Origin: Sipunculus nudus
Lineage: Eukaryota > Annelida > Sipuncula > Golfingiida > Sipunculidae
Reading direction: 5' to 3'
Assembly: GCA_026874595.1 (NCBI GenBank)
Contig: CM049314.1
Span: forward strand, 58,146,300 to 58,210,299
Length of the DNA: 64,000 bases
Part shown: positions 1 to 10,620 of the stretch, piece by piece
How the letters are laid out: each line of letters starts with the position of its first letter
How positions within the stretch are numbered: position 1 is the first letter of the stretch
The notes under the pieces: generated by a model
What the model was told of the DNA's origin: nothing
Seen by the model: the letters and a program-made list of their open reading frames with translations, nothing else
Database searches by the model: none
Translations under genes and position numbers: made by a program

Positions 1-808
1 GTCACCGTATCGTTGAACCTCATTTTTTATATTTCTCTGCAAATCAATGTCATTCCTTATTCCAAGAACAAAAAGAACACCTACTTTTTCCCCCAAAATC
101 TCCCGCCTGGAGGCCCAAGAGTTCCGTATCTGCATCCGCATTTGATAAGAATGAATACGTGACAAAACTACAAATAAAATGGTTAAATTTTGTGACCAGC
201 AATATTCTCTATTTTCCTTGACATAAGAAAAATCAATGATCGGGTTTGCTTGATTCCAGAAAAAAGGGTCTCTATTTTGTATGATACCTATTTGGCACTT
301 GTTTCGATCATTTATATATTTATAATTTTTCCACCATTCATAAGTGGATTCTATTCGAGGTGCTTTCTCATAATACTTAAACCAAAATTGTTTGCACTTG
401 GTTATGTTGTGCATCAATTTCAAAGCAACAGGTGACGGCACTCCTTTGGAATTCGCAAGATTATAAGTGGAATCATTCAAATTGTTTTTCCTTGAGGCTC
501 CAGGTGTAGAAACTTTAACATCTTTTATGGTTTTGGTAAGCTGCCAAACCTCACCATCACCGTTACTTATTCCTTCATACTGTATTTGCTCCGGAGTATA
601 TGTTTCACTTCTCTTTCTCTCCTTGCCGATGTCGCAGTACCTGGTGACTTTCTTTTTTAAATTTCTGGTCAGGGTCTTCAAGTGTATTGATGTGATTCTG
701 CAGGTTTTGTTCGACTGGTTTCACAGCAGCTCTAAATAACATGTAAAGGAGTATCCAACTGACAATCAGGCACAATATCCGTGCAGCGTGAAATCTCCCC
801 AACCTCAT
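1..808 (-). pseudogene. GT31 glycosyltransferase pseudogene, 5' part (left palindrome arm)
   Basis: Reading leftward from the ATG at 808, this copy begins like the intact gene at 5298: the same N-terminus with its membrane anchor, with one visible change (Arg for Lys at residue 26). After the VL of residues 57-58 it jumps to DNA matching 5620 onward. The 149 bp equivalent to 5471-5619 are missing, with the junction at about 635/636. Because 149 is not a multiple of three, the frame shifts and hits a stop at 605-607, after 67 residues. The remainder to position 1 still aligns almost base for base with the intact gene, up to about its residue 320, and then leaves the window. The missing stretch has no GT...AG ends, so it is a deletion in this copy and not an intron of the other. 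A dead copy by deletion is a confident reading; whether the catalytic half survives upstream of the window is unknown. Confidence 0.88.
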
Positions 809-1757
809 ATTATATTCTTAAATGTTCCTCGTGTGCTGAAGTTTCAGGTAAACTACAGTGAGGATTTGATTCCTGCAATCCTGTGATTAACGTGTCGCTT
901 TTCTCTAACGTCCTTAAGGCTTTATTTTTTCACAGATTCTTTGCTGTACCTCTACTTAGCCGTATATGTCAGTTGATTTCAAATAACAGTCCCTGCGACT
1001 ATTTTATTGGTTGAGGATGAGGTTGTTTGTCTTTAGTATTCATTAGAAATATTGAGTTATGTAGTGCTGTATGTCTTTATTATTCATGAGAAATATTGAT
1101 TTAAGGTGTGCTGTATGTCCTTCCTCTCCTGTTTCCTACTGCACTTGTACACGCATTGCCGCATGTGTTACTTTAAAGTCCATGCGACTTCTTTATTGGT
1201 TGAAGATGACATTAAATACTTAATTGGTGGATAGAAATTTGAGGCACCTGGTTTTCGGACATTTGAATGTTATCAGAAACAAAGAAAGCCCATCTAGAAG
1301 GTACAGGTAAAATATCAATTTAGTACCATGGAGTTGAATGATAAAGCAGAACAACAATATGCATGTATGAATACATAGTATCAAATGTCATCAGTACTGT
1401 CGATACTGGAACCAATAAATACACTGTAGATCAATACCAAACTAGCATTAAAAACTATCAATTCTAGTAAATGTACGGCCTAACATGTGTCTGTGTACGT
1501 GTGTTTGTTGTGCCAGTCCGCTGCATCGCAATTAGAGTTCAGTTCTTAATCAGAATACAATTTTTTTCCAGCTGGAAAAAATTGAAAACAATTTAAAATG
1601 CATGAACAGGGTTGAGAGCTCTAATATCAGATTTACGGACATGCAAATGTCAAAAGTGCTAGATGCACAATTTTTTTTTATCATCACCTTGCTTTTCAGT
1701 GGAATCAGCAGGGTAGGTAAACTGCAGAATCTGAAAGAAAAGAATTGAAATTCAGAA
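1..1757 (-). repeat. Left arm of large inverted duplication
   Basis: This stretch is the reverse complement of 4356-6256, almost without change except for the 149-bp gap near 635. It carries the GT31 5' coding part plus about 950 bp of upstream DNA. Similarity stops at about 1757 on this side and about 4356 on the other. The arm runs off the left edge of the window, so its full length is unknown. Confidence 0.92.
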
Positions 1758-2159
1758 AGCATTACTAAGAGTCTTGTAATCAAATAAAGCCATCCAAAAT
1801 CCAGGTACAGAGCCACATATCAGAACAAACACTTGCTGGTATAGCTGATGATTTGTATAAGATATTCAGATATCTAGGATACTAAGTTTATTGATATTAT
1901 TCCATAAAATAAACTGCAAAATGGTCCCATCATATTATAAATCAATAGCTAAACCGTAATACTTTACTCTACTAGTCTTAATGCCTTACCGAAGCATTTC
2001 AGCAGTGTTTTTGTTGTGCACTAATCATGTTCAATCCATTTAATTGGCTGATACAAAAGGGAGTCATATATTACAAGTGTCACTCAAAATTACGGCCACA
2101 CAGTGAGATGTACCAGTTGGAGTTGGTTATATATTCAAGAAAAATAGAGATGTTTTATA

Positions 2160-2970
2160 AAGTAAGTTTTATTGTGAACATCCTTGACCTGTGACCTTGG
2201 CCTTGTGGCCACATATCAACTGTTTTTTTCCCTAGAGTGATAGGTAACTACTAACCACTTAAAACTGGAGTAATCACGTGGCGACCTATGTGAATAACTT
2301 TGACCTACCACCTTTAACCTCCTGACCAGCTAACAATAAAATCAATTAGTTATTTCATCAGGCAAAAAGACCAGTAAATATATGACATATTAATTGAATT
2401 GAGTGATGCATGGATGAGGCATATCGAAAAGACTGAAGGTTCGGGATGAACAGTTTAGCTTCATATATGTTCACAGGCATTTGGAACAATTTAATATTGT
2501 GACCCTGACCTCTGCCCTTTTTAACTCAACATCAGTAGGGTTCTTCCCTATTGTAGGTAAGCCATATATGACAAATGGAAGGTGTAGATTGAAAATGCCT
2601 TAAAACTATTCCACTCAAATAGCGGATGTTGTGAACTTGACCGTTGAGCTCAAAATCAACAGGTTTTTTTCCCCTGTAAGCAGAGAAGCGATATGTCAGT
2701 GCTGGAAGGTTTGGAATGAAAAGTCTATCAAGCCTTTTTAAAGAAGTGGTTCTTGTGAACTACGATCTTGTGACCTCAAATCTATACGATTTTTCTCCTA
2801 CTTGGTCTGTGAGCCTTATGTGACGGATCACAGGATAAGGATGAAATATTTGGCTTAAATGGATCCACAAGCTATTCAAAGAAGTGGGTCCTGTGACCTT
2901 TGACCTTGTCACCTCAAAATAATTATGGTTCTTTCCCTGTTGGTAGGTGAGCTGTATCACAGGCACTTGA
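2160..2970. repeat. Degenerate repeats with GTGACCTTGACC-type motifs
   Basis: The stretch contains at least five loosely repeated blocks with a phrase like 'gtgaccttgacctt..cctcaaaat', spaced roughly 120-200 bp apart (near 2178, 2500, 2635, 2760 and 2890). The blocks share a following 'tttttccc(c/t)tgt..g' phrase. It looks like an old tandem satellite or a cluster of related short elements. No coding potential is evident. The rest of the palindrome spacer (1758-2159 and 2971-3400) shows nothing recognisable. Confidence 0.5.
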
Positions 2971-3562
2971 CATGATAAACACAGCCTATGGGCGATAATA
3001 GAAGTACGACAGCGTCCCTCCCTTCCCTGCTGTTCAAGGATTTCTTAGCACTAATAAAAATAATTTTTCCTTATTTTGAGTTGTCTTTCATCTGATATAT
3101 ATGATTATCTAATTGAAAAACAGAGTCTTTTAACATGACTTCTTCGAACCCGTTCTCTCGGATGAAATTATAGCACAAGGTATGCAGGCTGACATCTTGT
3201 AAAGTCTCGACACCAGGGGTCAGGTCGGGAATCCCCCCTTTTCACCAATGAAACTTTTATTTAATAGACAAATTTGAGGGACAAATTTTAATTGAATGAT
3301 AAATGTATATCACATAAAGATTCACATTCAATAATTACCGACTAATACTGACGTTAGGCTAATTTTGGGCTATGTTTACCGATAACCGTAGCGGAAGTAC
3401 GGAAATGCAATCTCGGGCTGAATAAATGCCGTGCTCTGGCGTGTTGTAAACAAAGCCACATGGACGTTGTGGCTATATTTTGGTCCAGGCACGTGACACA
3501 AAGTTTAAAGATCCAGCGTCACGTTCAGCGTCTAGTAGATCTAGAAAATGTCGACATAAACG

Positions 3563-3689
3563 ATGAAGAAAGGGCAGGAGAACGCCTGGGAAAGAATCAA
3601 AGATGGCCACAACCTATGTATACTGGGTCAAGCTGGAACTGGAAAAAGTTGGATCTTGAGGGAAAGTGTGAAGAAGCTACGGTCACAAG
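3563..3689 (+). CDS. Candidate first exon with P-loop (Walker A), PIF1-helicase-like
   Basis: A short frame opens at an ATG in fair initiation context (A at -3) and runs 42 codons to AAG|GTATGT, a textbook splice donor at 3689/3690. Residues 22-29 are GQAGTGKS, an exact Walker A motif (GxxxxGKS). They follow a helical stretch (residues 6-15, ENAWERIKDG) and a short beta-like HNLCIL, the order seen at the start of PIF1-type and related superfamily 1 helicases. An in-frame stop lies just upstream (3557-3559), so the ATG is the natural start. The protein could not be completed: 3690-4217 holds microsatellites and no further motif, and the palindrome arm begins at 4356. It is either a truncated gene fragment or the first exon of a gene whose intron spans the GT31 copy. 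Other P-loop families remain possible. Confidence 0.5.
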
Positions 3690-3737
3690 GTATGTTTACA
3701 AACTTTACATGTCTGTTGAAATAAAAAAAAATATATT

Positions 3738-3738
<1 letters not shown>

Positions 3739-3769
<31 letters not shown>

Positions 3770-3981
3770 GATATTATTATGATAATAAAATAAGGGTTTA
3801 TCGTAGCTTTCAGTTTCAAGACCGGGGGCCTTTTTGCTTAAAGAGGGGGGGGGGGGGTATTTTTGCACTGTTTAATTAAATAATAGACCTGTAAGTTGGC
3901 ATTTTTATGTTAAAAATAAAAGTTTAAGAGGGAGGGAGCAGTAATAAGGCCCCCAGAAAGGTTCAAAATAATCCCTGTTTA

Positions 3982-4030
<49 letters not shown>

Positions 4031-4031
4031 C
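3739..4031. repeat. Two (TA)n microsatellites and a G-tract
   Basis: (TA)n runs lie at about 3739-3763 and 3985-4029. A run of 13 G lies at about 3845-3857. Reading frames that cross these are chance products. Confidence 0.9.
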
Positions 4032-4217
4032 ATATGACAAGTTAACTGCAATTTAAGTGCTATTGATATGTTAACCTCTCTATTTATTTATAAAGTTGAG
4101 AATTTTGCAATAGAGTAAGTTTTACCTCAATGGAAATTTTTTTAATTAAAACTTTTCATTGTAGACACATAAATGAAACATACATGGTTGCACAGAGTAT
4201 ATGTGTCTTATATCATA

Positions 4218-4352
4218 CAGTGGAGCCTGTCTTAAAGACCCCCTCGTGTAAAGACCATCTGCCTTAAAAGACCACCCTTGAATAAACCCTAAGCATTCAC
4301 CTTACTGATAACTGACCTGTCTTGTAAGACCACCTGTGAATTAGGACCACTG
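4218..4352. mobile_element. Short pogo-type MITE at palindrome boundary
   Basis: The left end reads CAGTGGAGCCTGTCTTAAAG and the right end, reverse-complemented, reads CAGTGGTCCTAATTCACAGG. Both start with CAGTGG, as pogo/Tigger-type termini often do. A TA precedes the left end; the right flank is CA, so the target duplication is imperfect. The body contains several 'cttaaa/gtaagaccacct' phrases. At 135 bp it cannot be autonomous. It ends three bases before the right palindrome arm. Confidence 0.55.
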
Positions 4353-4355
4353 CAT

Positions 4356-6256
4356 TCTGCATTTCAATTCTTTTCTTTCAGATTCTGCAGTTTACCTACC
4401 CTGCTGATTCCACTGAAAAGCAAGGTGATGATAAAAAAAAATTGTGCATCTAGCACTTTTGACATTTGCATGTCCGTAAATCTGATATTAGAGCTCTCAA
4501 CCCTGTTCATGCATTTTAAATTGTTTTCAATTTTTTCCAGCTGGAAAAAAATTGTATTCTGATTAAGAACTGAACTCTAATTGCGATGCAGCGGACTGGC
4601 ACAACAAACACACGTACACAGACACATGTTAGGCCGTACATTTACTAGAATTGATAGTTTTTAATGCTAGTTTGGTATTGATCTACAGTGTATTTATTGG
4701 TTCCATTATCGACAGTAGTGATGACATTTGATACTATGTATTCATATATGCATATTGTTGTTCTGCTTTATCATTCAACTCCATGGTACTAAATTGATAT
4801 TTTACTTTCTAGATGGGCTTTCTTTGTTTCTGATAACATTCAAATGTCCGAAAACCAGGTGCCTCAAATTTCTATCCACCAATTAAGTATTTAATGTCAT
4901 CTTCAACCAATAAAGAAGTCGCATGGACTTTAAAGTAACACATGCGGCAATGCGTGTACAAGTGCAGTAGGAAACAGGAGAGGAAGGACATACAGCACAC
5001 CTTAAATCAATATTTCTCATGAATAATAAAGACATACAGCACTACATAACTCAATATTTCTAATGAATACTAAAGACAAACAACCTCATCCTCAACCAAT
5101 AAAATAGTCGCAGGGACTGTTATTTAAAATCAACTGACATATACGGCTAAGTAGAGGTACAGCAAAGAATCTGTGAAAAAATAAAGCCTTAAGGACGTAA
5201 GAGAAAAGCGACACGTTCATCACAGAATAGCAGGAATCAAATCCTCACTGTAGTTTACCTGAAACTTCAGCACTCGAGGAACATTTAAGAATATAATATG
5301 AGGTTGGGGAGATTTCACGCTGCACGGATATTGTGCCTGATTGTCAGTTGGATACTCCTTTACATGTTATTTAAAGCTGCTGTGAAACCAGTCGAACAAA
5401 ACCTGCAGAATCACATCAATACACTTGAAGACCCTGACCAGAAATTTAAAAAAGAAAGTCACCAGGTACTTCAAGAACCATTCCCCGAAACTCAAGTGGG
5501 CACATTTCGACCTAACCTACAATCTGTGTCAGATACAGCAGATGTTGAGGAAATAAAATTTTCACACCATGCAGATGCTTACGACCTCAACAAAGGGAAT
5601 GATAGGAATCCGCTGAAAGGCGACATCGGCAAGGAGAGAAAGAGAAGTGAAACATATACTCCGGAGCTAATACAGTATGAAGGAATAAGTAACGGTGATG
5701 GTGAGGTTTGGCAGCTTACCAAAACCATAAAAGATGTAAAAGTTTCTACACCTGGAGCCTCAAGGAAAAACAATTTGAATGATTCCACTTATAATCTTGC
5801 GAATTCCAAAGGAGTGCCGTCACCTGTTGCTTTGAAATTGATGCACAACATAACCAAGTGCAAACAATTTTGGTTTAAGTATTATGAGAAAGCACCTCGA
5901 ATAGAATCCACTTATGAATGGTGGAAAAATTATAAATATATAAATGATCGAAACAAGTGCCAAATAGGTATCATACAAAATAAAGACCCTTTTTTCTGGA
6001 ATCAAGCAAACCCGATCATTGATTTTTCTTATGTCAAGGAAAATAGAGAATATTGCTGGTCACAAAATATAACCATTTTATTTGTAGTTTTGTCACGTAT
6101 TCATTCTTATCAAATGCGGATGCAGATACGGAACTCTTGGGCCTCAAGGCGGGAGATTCTTGGGGAAAAAGTAGGTGTTCTTTTTGTTCTTGGAATAAGG
6201 AATGACATTGATTTGCAGAAAAATATAAAAAATGAGGTTCAACGATACGGTGACAT
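4356..6256 (+). repeat. Right arm of large inverted duplication
   Basis: This is the partner of 1-1757 in opposite orientation. It holds about 940 bp of upstream sequence and the first two thirds of the intact GT31 gene. Similarity certainly reaches 6256, the base that pairs with window position 1, and probably continues beyond the window on the other side. The spacer between the arms is about 2.6 kb. Confidence 0.92.
5100..5297 (+). promoter_or_regulatory. Conserved 5' flank of GT31 gene 1 (putative promoter/5' UTR)
   Basis: The 200 bp before the ATG resemble the DNA before the relic at 14949 and the intact gene at 60638. Shared phrases include 'gcgacacgttcatca', 'actgtagtttacctga' and 'gaggaac' just before the start. 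Conservation among dispersed copies suggests a shared promoter or 5' UTR, but recent common ancestry alone could explain it. No convincing TATA box or initiator was identified. Confidence 0.4.
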
Positions 6257-6881
6257 TGTTCAGGCAGAATTCTTGGATTTCTACCAAAACGTGACGTACA
6301 AATCTCTAATTGCTCTACGGTGGGCGGCTGAAAACTGTCCTCAGGCAAAATACATGATCAAAACAGATGATGATGTATTCGTTAATGTATATAACCTGGT
6401 GTCGTTTCTGAAGGAGCATTGTTTTCTGCCTGAAAATATAATTTTATGCGGAGAAGTTCTGACCAGGCACACAAATCTAAATGCGATACGGTCAGCTAAG
6501 AATGCTAGGATGAAGCGCTGGATAGTCAACTGTGAACAGTATCCATATCACTACTATCCCAGTTATTGTACAGGCATCGGATACGGAATGAACCTCAAGC
6601 TCTCAAAGAAGTTGTATTCTGTTAGTAAAAAAACCAAATATTATCCTTTCGAAGATGTCTATATAACTGGAATTTTAAGAAAAATGTTAGACGAAGGGAT
6701 TGGTCCGGCAGCGCCTGATAGATGCTGGACAAGTCACAATTTGGGTGCTGCAATAAAGAGGGGCCTTCTGACAGAGTGCATTTTCTATCCTCAGCATTAC
6801 CAGAAAAGCCATCTCAGGACACAAATGACCAAGGCCTGGGATATTCTTCAAAAGATGCGAGATAATATAATCAATAAATAA
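5298..6881 (+). CDS. GT31 beta-1,3-glycosyltransferase-like protein, copy 1 (527 aa)
   Basis: This is a type II Golgi membrane enzyme of the beta-1,3-galactosyltransferase family (Galactosyl_T fold). A short cytosolic tail is followed by a membrane anchor at about residues 11-25, then a long, poorly conserved stem to about 250 and the catalytic domain at about 255-500. Family motifs are clear: RMQIRNSW at 274-281, the metal-binding DDD at 357-359 inside KTDDDVFVNV, YPSYCTGIGYGMN at 420-432, and EDVYITG at 452-458. N-glycosylation sequons lie at 161, 184, 257 and 331. The length suits a GT31 enzyme with an extended stem, and the gene is a single exon. The chosen ATG gives the canonical anchor and is the one shared by all paralogs. 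Donor (UDP-Gal or UDP-GlcNAc) and acceptor cannot be told. It is head-to-head with the dead copy at 1-808. Confidence 0.93.
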   Translation: MRLGRFHAARILCLIVSWILLYMLFKAAVKPVEQNLQNHINTLEDPDQKFKKESHQVLQEPFPETQVGTFRPNLQSVSDTADVEEIKFSHHADAYDLNKGNDRNPLKGDIGKERKRSETYTPELIQYEGISNGDGEVWQLTKTIKDVKVSTPGASRKNNLNDSTYNLANSKGVPSPVALKLMHNITKCKQFWFKYYEKAPRIESTYEWWKNYKYINDRNKCQIGIIQNKDPFFWNQANPIIDFSYVKENREYCWSQNITILFVVLSRIHSYQMRMQIRNSWASRREILGEKVGVLFVLGIRNDIDLQKNIKNEVQRYGDIVQAEFLDFYQNVTYKSLIALRWAAENCPQAKYMIKTDDDVFVNVYNLVSFLKEHCFLPENIILCGEVLTRHTNLNAIRSAKNARMKRWIVNCEQYPYHYYPSYCTGIGYGMNLKLSKKLYSVSKKTKYYPFEDVYITGILRKMLDEGIGPAAPDRCWTSHNLGAAIKRGLLTECIFYPQHYQKSHLRTQMTKAWDILQKMRDNIINK

Positions 6882-7123
6882 ATAGTGCAACATGGAAATT
6901 AATAAGCGGTCGATGTAGGTCAAGAGTCACACAACTGATATTAATTTGCACACGTGTATACATAATGAGTGTATAAACTGTTAACAATCTTGAAACTGCA
7001 AAAATTTCGAAAACCAAACCATGAAGTAACAATATGTCTGAAATTGCTTGCCCATATACTTATAGCTTTAATATGTCGCCTTGCTTACTTTCTTAAAAAA
7101 ATGTAATTTTGCGTTTATCGAAC

Positions 7124-7129
7124 AATAAA
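7124..7129 (+). promoter_or_regulatory. Candidate polyadenylation signal for GT31 copy 1
   Basis: An AATAAA lies about 240 bp after the stop codon, in a 3' flank (6882-7500) that is also recognisable after the second intact gene (62144-62600). It is a plausible poly(A) signal; no transcript evidence is available. Confidence 0.4.
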
Positions 7130-7138
7130 ACTGGGATC

Positions 7139-7316
7139 TAAAGAGAGTAAAATATTATACTTTCATGAGTTTATTTTAATTGCTAATACCTGTTATTCAA
7201 CTAACATATCCAAAAACAATCATTTTTTTATAAGAGAGTAAAATATTATACTTTCATGAGTTTATTTTAATTGATAATGCCTGTTATTCAACTAACATAT
7301 CCAAAAACAATCATTC
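7139..7316. repeat. Two tandem copies of a ~90-bp unit
   Basis: A block starting 'agagagtaaaatattata' and ending 'ccaaaaacaatcatt' occurs at 7142-7227 and again at 7233-7315, with only a few differences. This is a recent local duplication in the 3' flank of GT31 copy 1. Confidence 0.85.
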
Positions 7317-7319
7317 CTT

Positions 7320-9900
7320 GGAATTAAGCACAAGATGTAACAGGAAAACACAAATAACGATCTTACCCTGGTGTCAATCGTGTGCTGTAGATTATCTACA
7401 AAGTATACGGTGGTTACCTTTTTCATATTTCAAGTAAGATCGCACGTTTGGTTAACTGAATATGGATAATCAGAGTTCGCTTTCGTCCAATGATTATCTT
7501 CAAAGTAAAGTCCATGAGCCAGACGGGTTGGCCGGTACCATCCGAGAGTAATAATTCTCATTGTAATATTTGGCAAGGTATACACACCTAGGGTTTGAAA
7601 ATATGTGAAAGCGTTGCATCGGTGAAAGCTTTTTGTGTGGTTCACCCACTTTATATGCCCACCCTCAACTAAATGTATTGCACCATTGGGTAAAACATAT
7701 GGGGTAGGGGTATCTCTTTAGTATTATACATTTGAGATATTGAGAGGAGAAATATGAAAGACACACCACTATAAAGTATATTAATTTTGCTTTTAAATGA
7801 TATCAAACATGGTGACGATGACACATTTTTCAAGGTCACGGAAGGATCCACAAATGCTAGTGTGAAACATATTTAAATCTGTCATTGCTGAAACGCTCTT
7901 CATTTGCATAAGGTTGGTGCAGTTTGTATTATTCTAAAGAAGAGAAGGGGATCTAGGTATTAAATCGGTTTGCCATATGTTCTATATTGTACATTTTCAC
8001 CTATTGACACGGGTAGTAAATGTACTGGTGACGTTCCGTGGAATTGGCCATTTGTAGAGCAAAGCTGTGGTAGGTTTAACATTTTTGGTTGTTACATTTG
8101 TGATACATAGAATAAAAAAATACAAATGGCCTACCTCTTGTACGTTTATTTGATTTACTTTTTTAAAAGACACTAAATATGATAACCTTTACTTTTTTAA
8201 GGTCAGGGAGGGGTCAAAAACTGCAAAATTGTTAAAATGCAGGACTATACTAACGACTTGTAACCAGCTCTGTAGTAAAGATAGGAAATATTGACACCGT
8301 TTGATCAGTTTCAATGCAAATATTTAATTTTTGAACAAGTAGAACACAACTGCCGTGTGTTAAATTGAAAAAGTACCGGCAAGCAAAATGTTTGAAATGA
8401 CTCCTATGCTACCATCAATTCACTGTAAAAATAGTCATGCTTTCATCGCCATAAGCTTGTTGGCCTGTCGTCAGTACTTTGGTTTGTTAAATGGGCCTGT
8501 CAAACTGTTTTTCTTTAAGTTAATGGGTAAAAATATTTTTTTCCAGAGATGATATTAACGAAACACTGTTATTGTCTCAGCATTTCTATAATGAACTTTA
8601 TCCCCTTCATTCAAAATTGATCCTTGTGTCATGTTGTAACCATTTTTTTTCTGAACCTGGTTACTTTTTTTTAATTGGTTTTAGCTGGTTCTTGCAGTTT
8701 TAATGGTACATGCTTAAAAGAAAAAAATGATTAAAATAAGGATTCTTATTGCATATATCCACTTTTAGATTTGCTCCCTAAGGCTGTTGAAAGCTATTTT
8801 GGGGGAAACACCGATGTATTTTTGTGTGCAAAATCAACCGCTTTTTTAATTTTTCAGATGATTATCTGTAGTCGGATTGCCAGGCCTGAAAATCAACCCT
8901 AACCTTGCTCTTTTTTTTTAAATAATTTTTATAATAATTGTTTTTGTTCTGCAGACATTTGCTGTTCTAAATCTGCCGGATTCCAAGCTGGCACAGTTGA
9001 GCAATTTGTATCAAAGTTGATTGAAGGAAGTCAAATCTGTGTATTTCTCGGCGTACCTTAACAGGAAAACGTGGTGTAATATTATCCGTATTTTTAGCTT
9101 GAGTTGTGAAAATATGTTGAGTACTTAATTTCTGAAAGCAGTAAATGAAGGTACAGAACAAGGTTACGTGTAGCAGGCCAGAATTCTCGCCAACAGCATA
9201 TTTACTGTTGCTTAATATTTCCCATTGCAGTATATAAAAATATAAATGATCAATAGAACAAATAAAACCCTTATGAAAAATATACCGTTAGGGTAATAAA
9301 ATGTTGCGTATGAGTATTCCTCAATCAAAGGATTTGAAGAGTTTCATTTATAAAAAGCAACAAAGCAAAATAAACTACATCAAATCTCCTCCCAATATGC
9401 TTGAGACATTCATACCACACTAAAACGTTACCTGCAGAATCCTACGCTACAGTCACTGTGATAAGCATCATAAAATTTCTATGCTGTGGATACACTGTAT
9501 TACCCGGATTAGTATTTACATTTAGTCAGTGCAAGAATGTCGAGGCAGCAGTCATCTGTGTCTCAGAAAAGTTTGAAATCTCCAGCAGACATTGTATTTT
9601 GTCATTTTCTCGGTAAGATGATTTCTTTCCTGGAAGGCTTTTATGATGAGAACAGATGGCTCTGCACGTCCCATATTGTCCATTTATCTATCTGATAGCT
9701 AAGATTCGATTACACGAAGATAATGAAAAATGTTTTGAAATGTTTTCAAATGAGATCTGTAAAAAAAATATCTAAATCCAAATCAATTTAGGATAAAAAC
9801 TTAATTTGTATGACTTGAACTAGTTTTTTTTCTTGTTGAACATTGTCTCATCACTTGCGTCCGAGGGTAGTCATACAAAGAGTGTACTAAGTAATGCCTA
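7320..9900. other. Unassigned AT-rich DNA
   Basis: No supported gene or element was found. The short open frames here lack motifs and have no neighbours that would support them. A splice-acceptor-like 'ttctgcag' at 8954 is followed by a short open stretch, discussed and rejected separately. Confidence 0.5.
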
Positions 9901-10620
9901 GCAGATATGATTTGTCACCACTGACATTCAGGGTGTTCATATGATATCTTTTTCCTATAGGTCGCAGAATATCAGTCACAGTAACTTAATTTCGGGTTTC
10001 GAAGAACATTTGCCTAGGACCTCCCTTAATGTCATGTTGGAGACTCCTTGGCCTAATGGATACTATTTAATCCCTATCTGACTGTCTCAAAATCATGTTT
10101 GCAGCCCAAAGGTCATAAAATATAGGTCACCATGACCTAATTTCAGGTTTCCAAGGAGATTTGTCCAGAAACTCCAAGGATATTGTACTAGAAGTTTCTT
10201 GGCCTCACAGATATGATTTGCCCCCATCTGACATTCAGGGTGCTCAAATGACATCTTTTCCCTGTAGGTCGCAGAATATAGGTCACAGTAACCTAGTTTC
10301 AGATTTCCCAAGACTTTTGCCTAGGCTCTCCCAAAATATCAGGTTAGAGGTTTCTAGGCCAAATGAATGCAATTTGTGCCCCGTCTGACTGTCTGAGTGC
10401 TCAAAATCATGTTATCGGCCCGTAGGTCACAAAACATAGATCACCATGACCTAAGTTCGGGTTTCGAAAGAGATTTGCCAAAAACCTCCCTGTTTGTACA
10501 GTTAGAAGTTTCTAGGTCTAACCGTTACGATTTGTGCCCTGTTAACGGAAGAACGCCCGGACAGACGCCGGACAAAGTTTGATCGCTGTAGCTCAGATGA
10601 CTAACAGTCAGCCGAGCTAA
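9901..10620. repeat. Satellite of ~155-bp units in alternating A/B order
   Basis: Units begin near 9957, 10110, 10266 and 10425, each with 'aggtc(g/a)cagaatataggtcac' followed by 'a(g/t)(t/g)acctaatttc'. Odd units read 'cacagtaac' and even units 'caccatgac', so the true period is a dimer of about 310 bp. The array ends in 'gacagacgccggacaaag' followed by 'tagctcagatgac', a tail style common in invertebrate dispersed repeats. Open frames in both directions are by-products. Confidence 0.8.

Noticed and set aside
250-739. Plus-strand frames inside the left palindrome arm
   Set aside because: They are antisense readings of the GT31 pseudogene; the same shadows appear opposite the intact gene.
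3460-3879. 139-codon frame across the P-loop exon
   Set aside because: It runs through (TA)n and a G-tract and overlaps a better-supported frame with the Walker A motif and splice donor.
5471-5619. An intron in the intact GT31 gene, absent from the left arm
   Set aside because: The 149-bp difference has no GT...AG ends at its boundaries, and its removal breaks the reading frame. It is a deletion in the left copy.
8955-9058. Second exon for the P-loop protein after a 'ttctgcag' acceptor
   Set aside because: The splice phase would fit the donor at 3689, but the peptide has no recognisable helicase motif, stops soon after, and would require an intron containing the whole GT31 gene.
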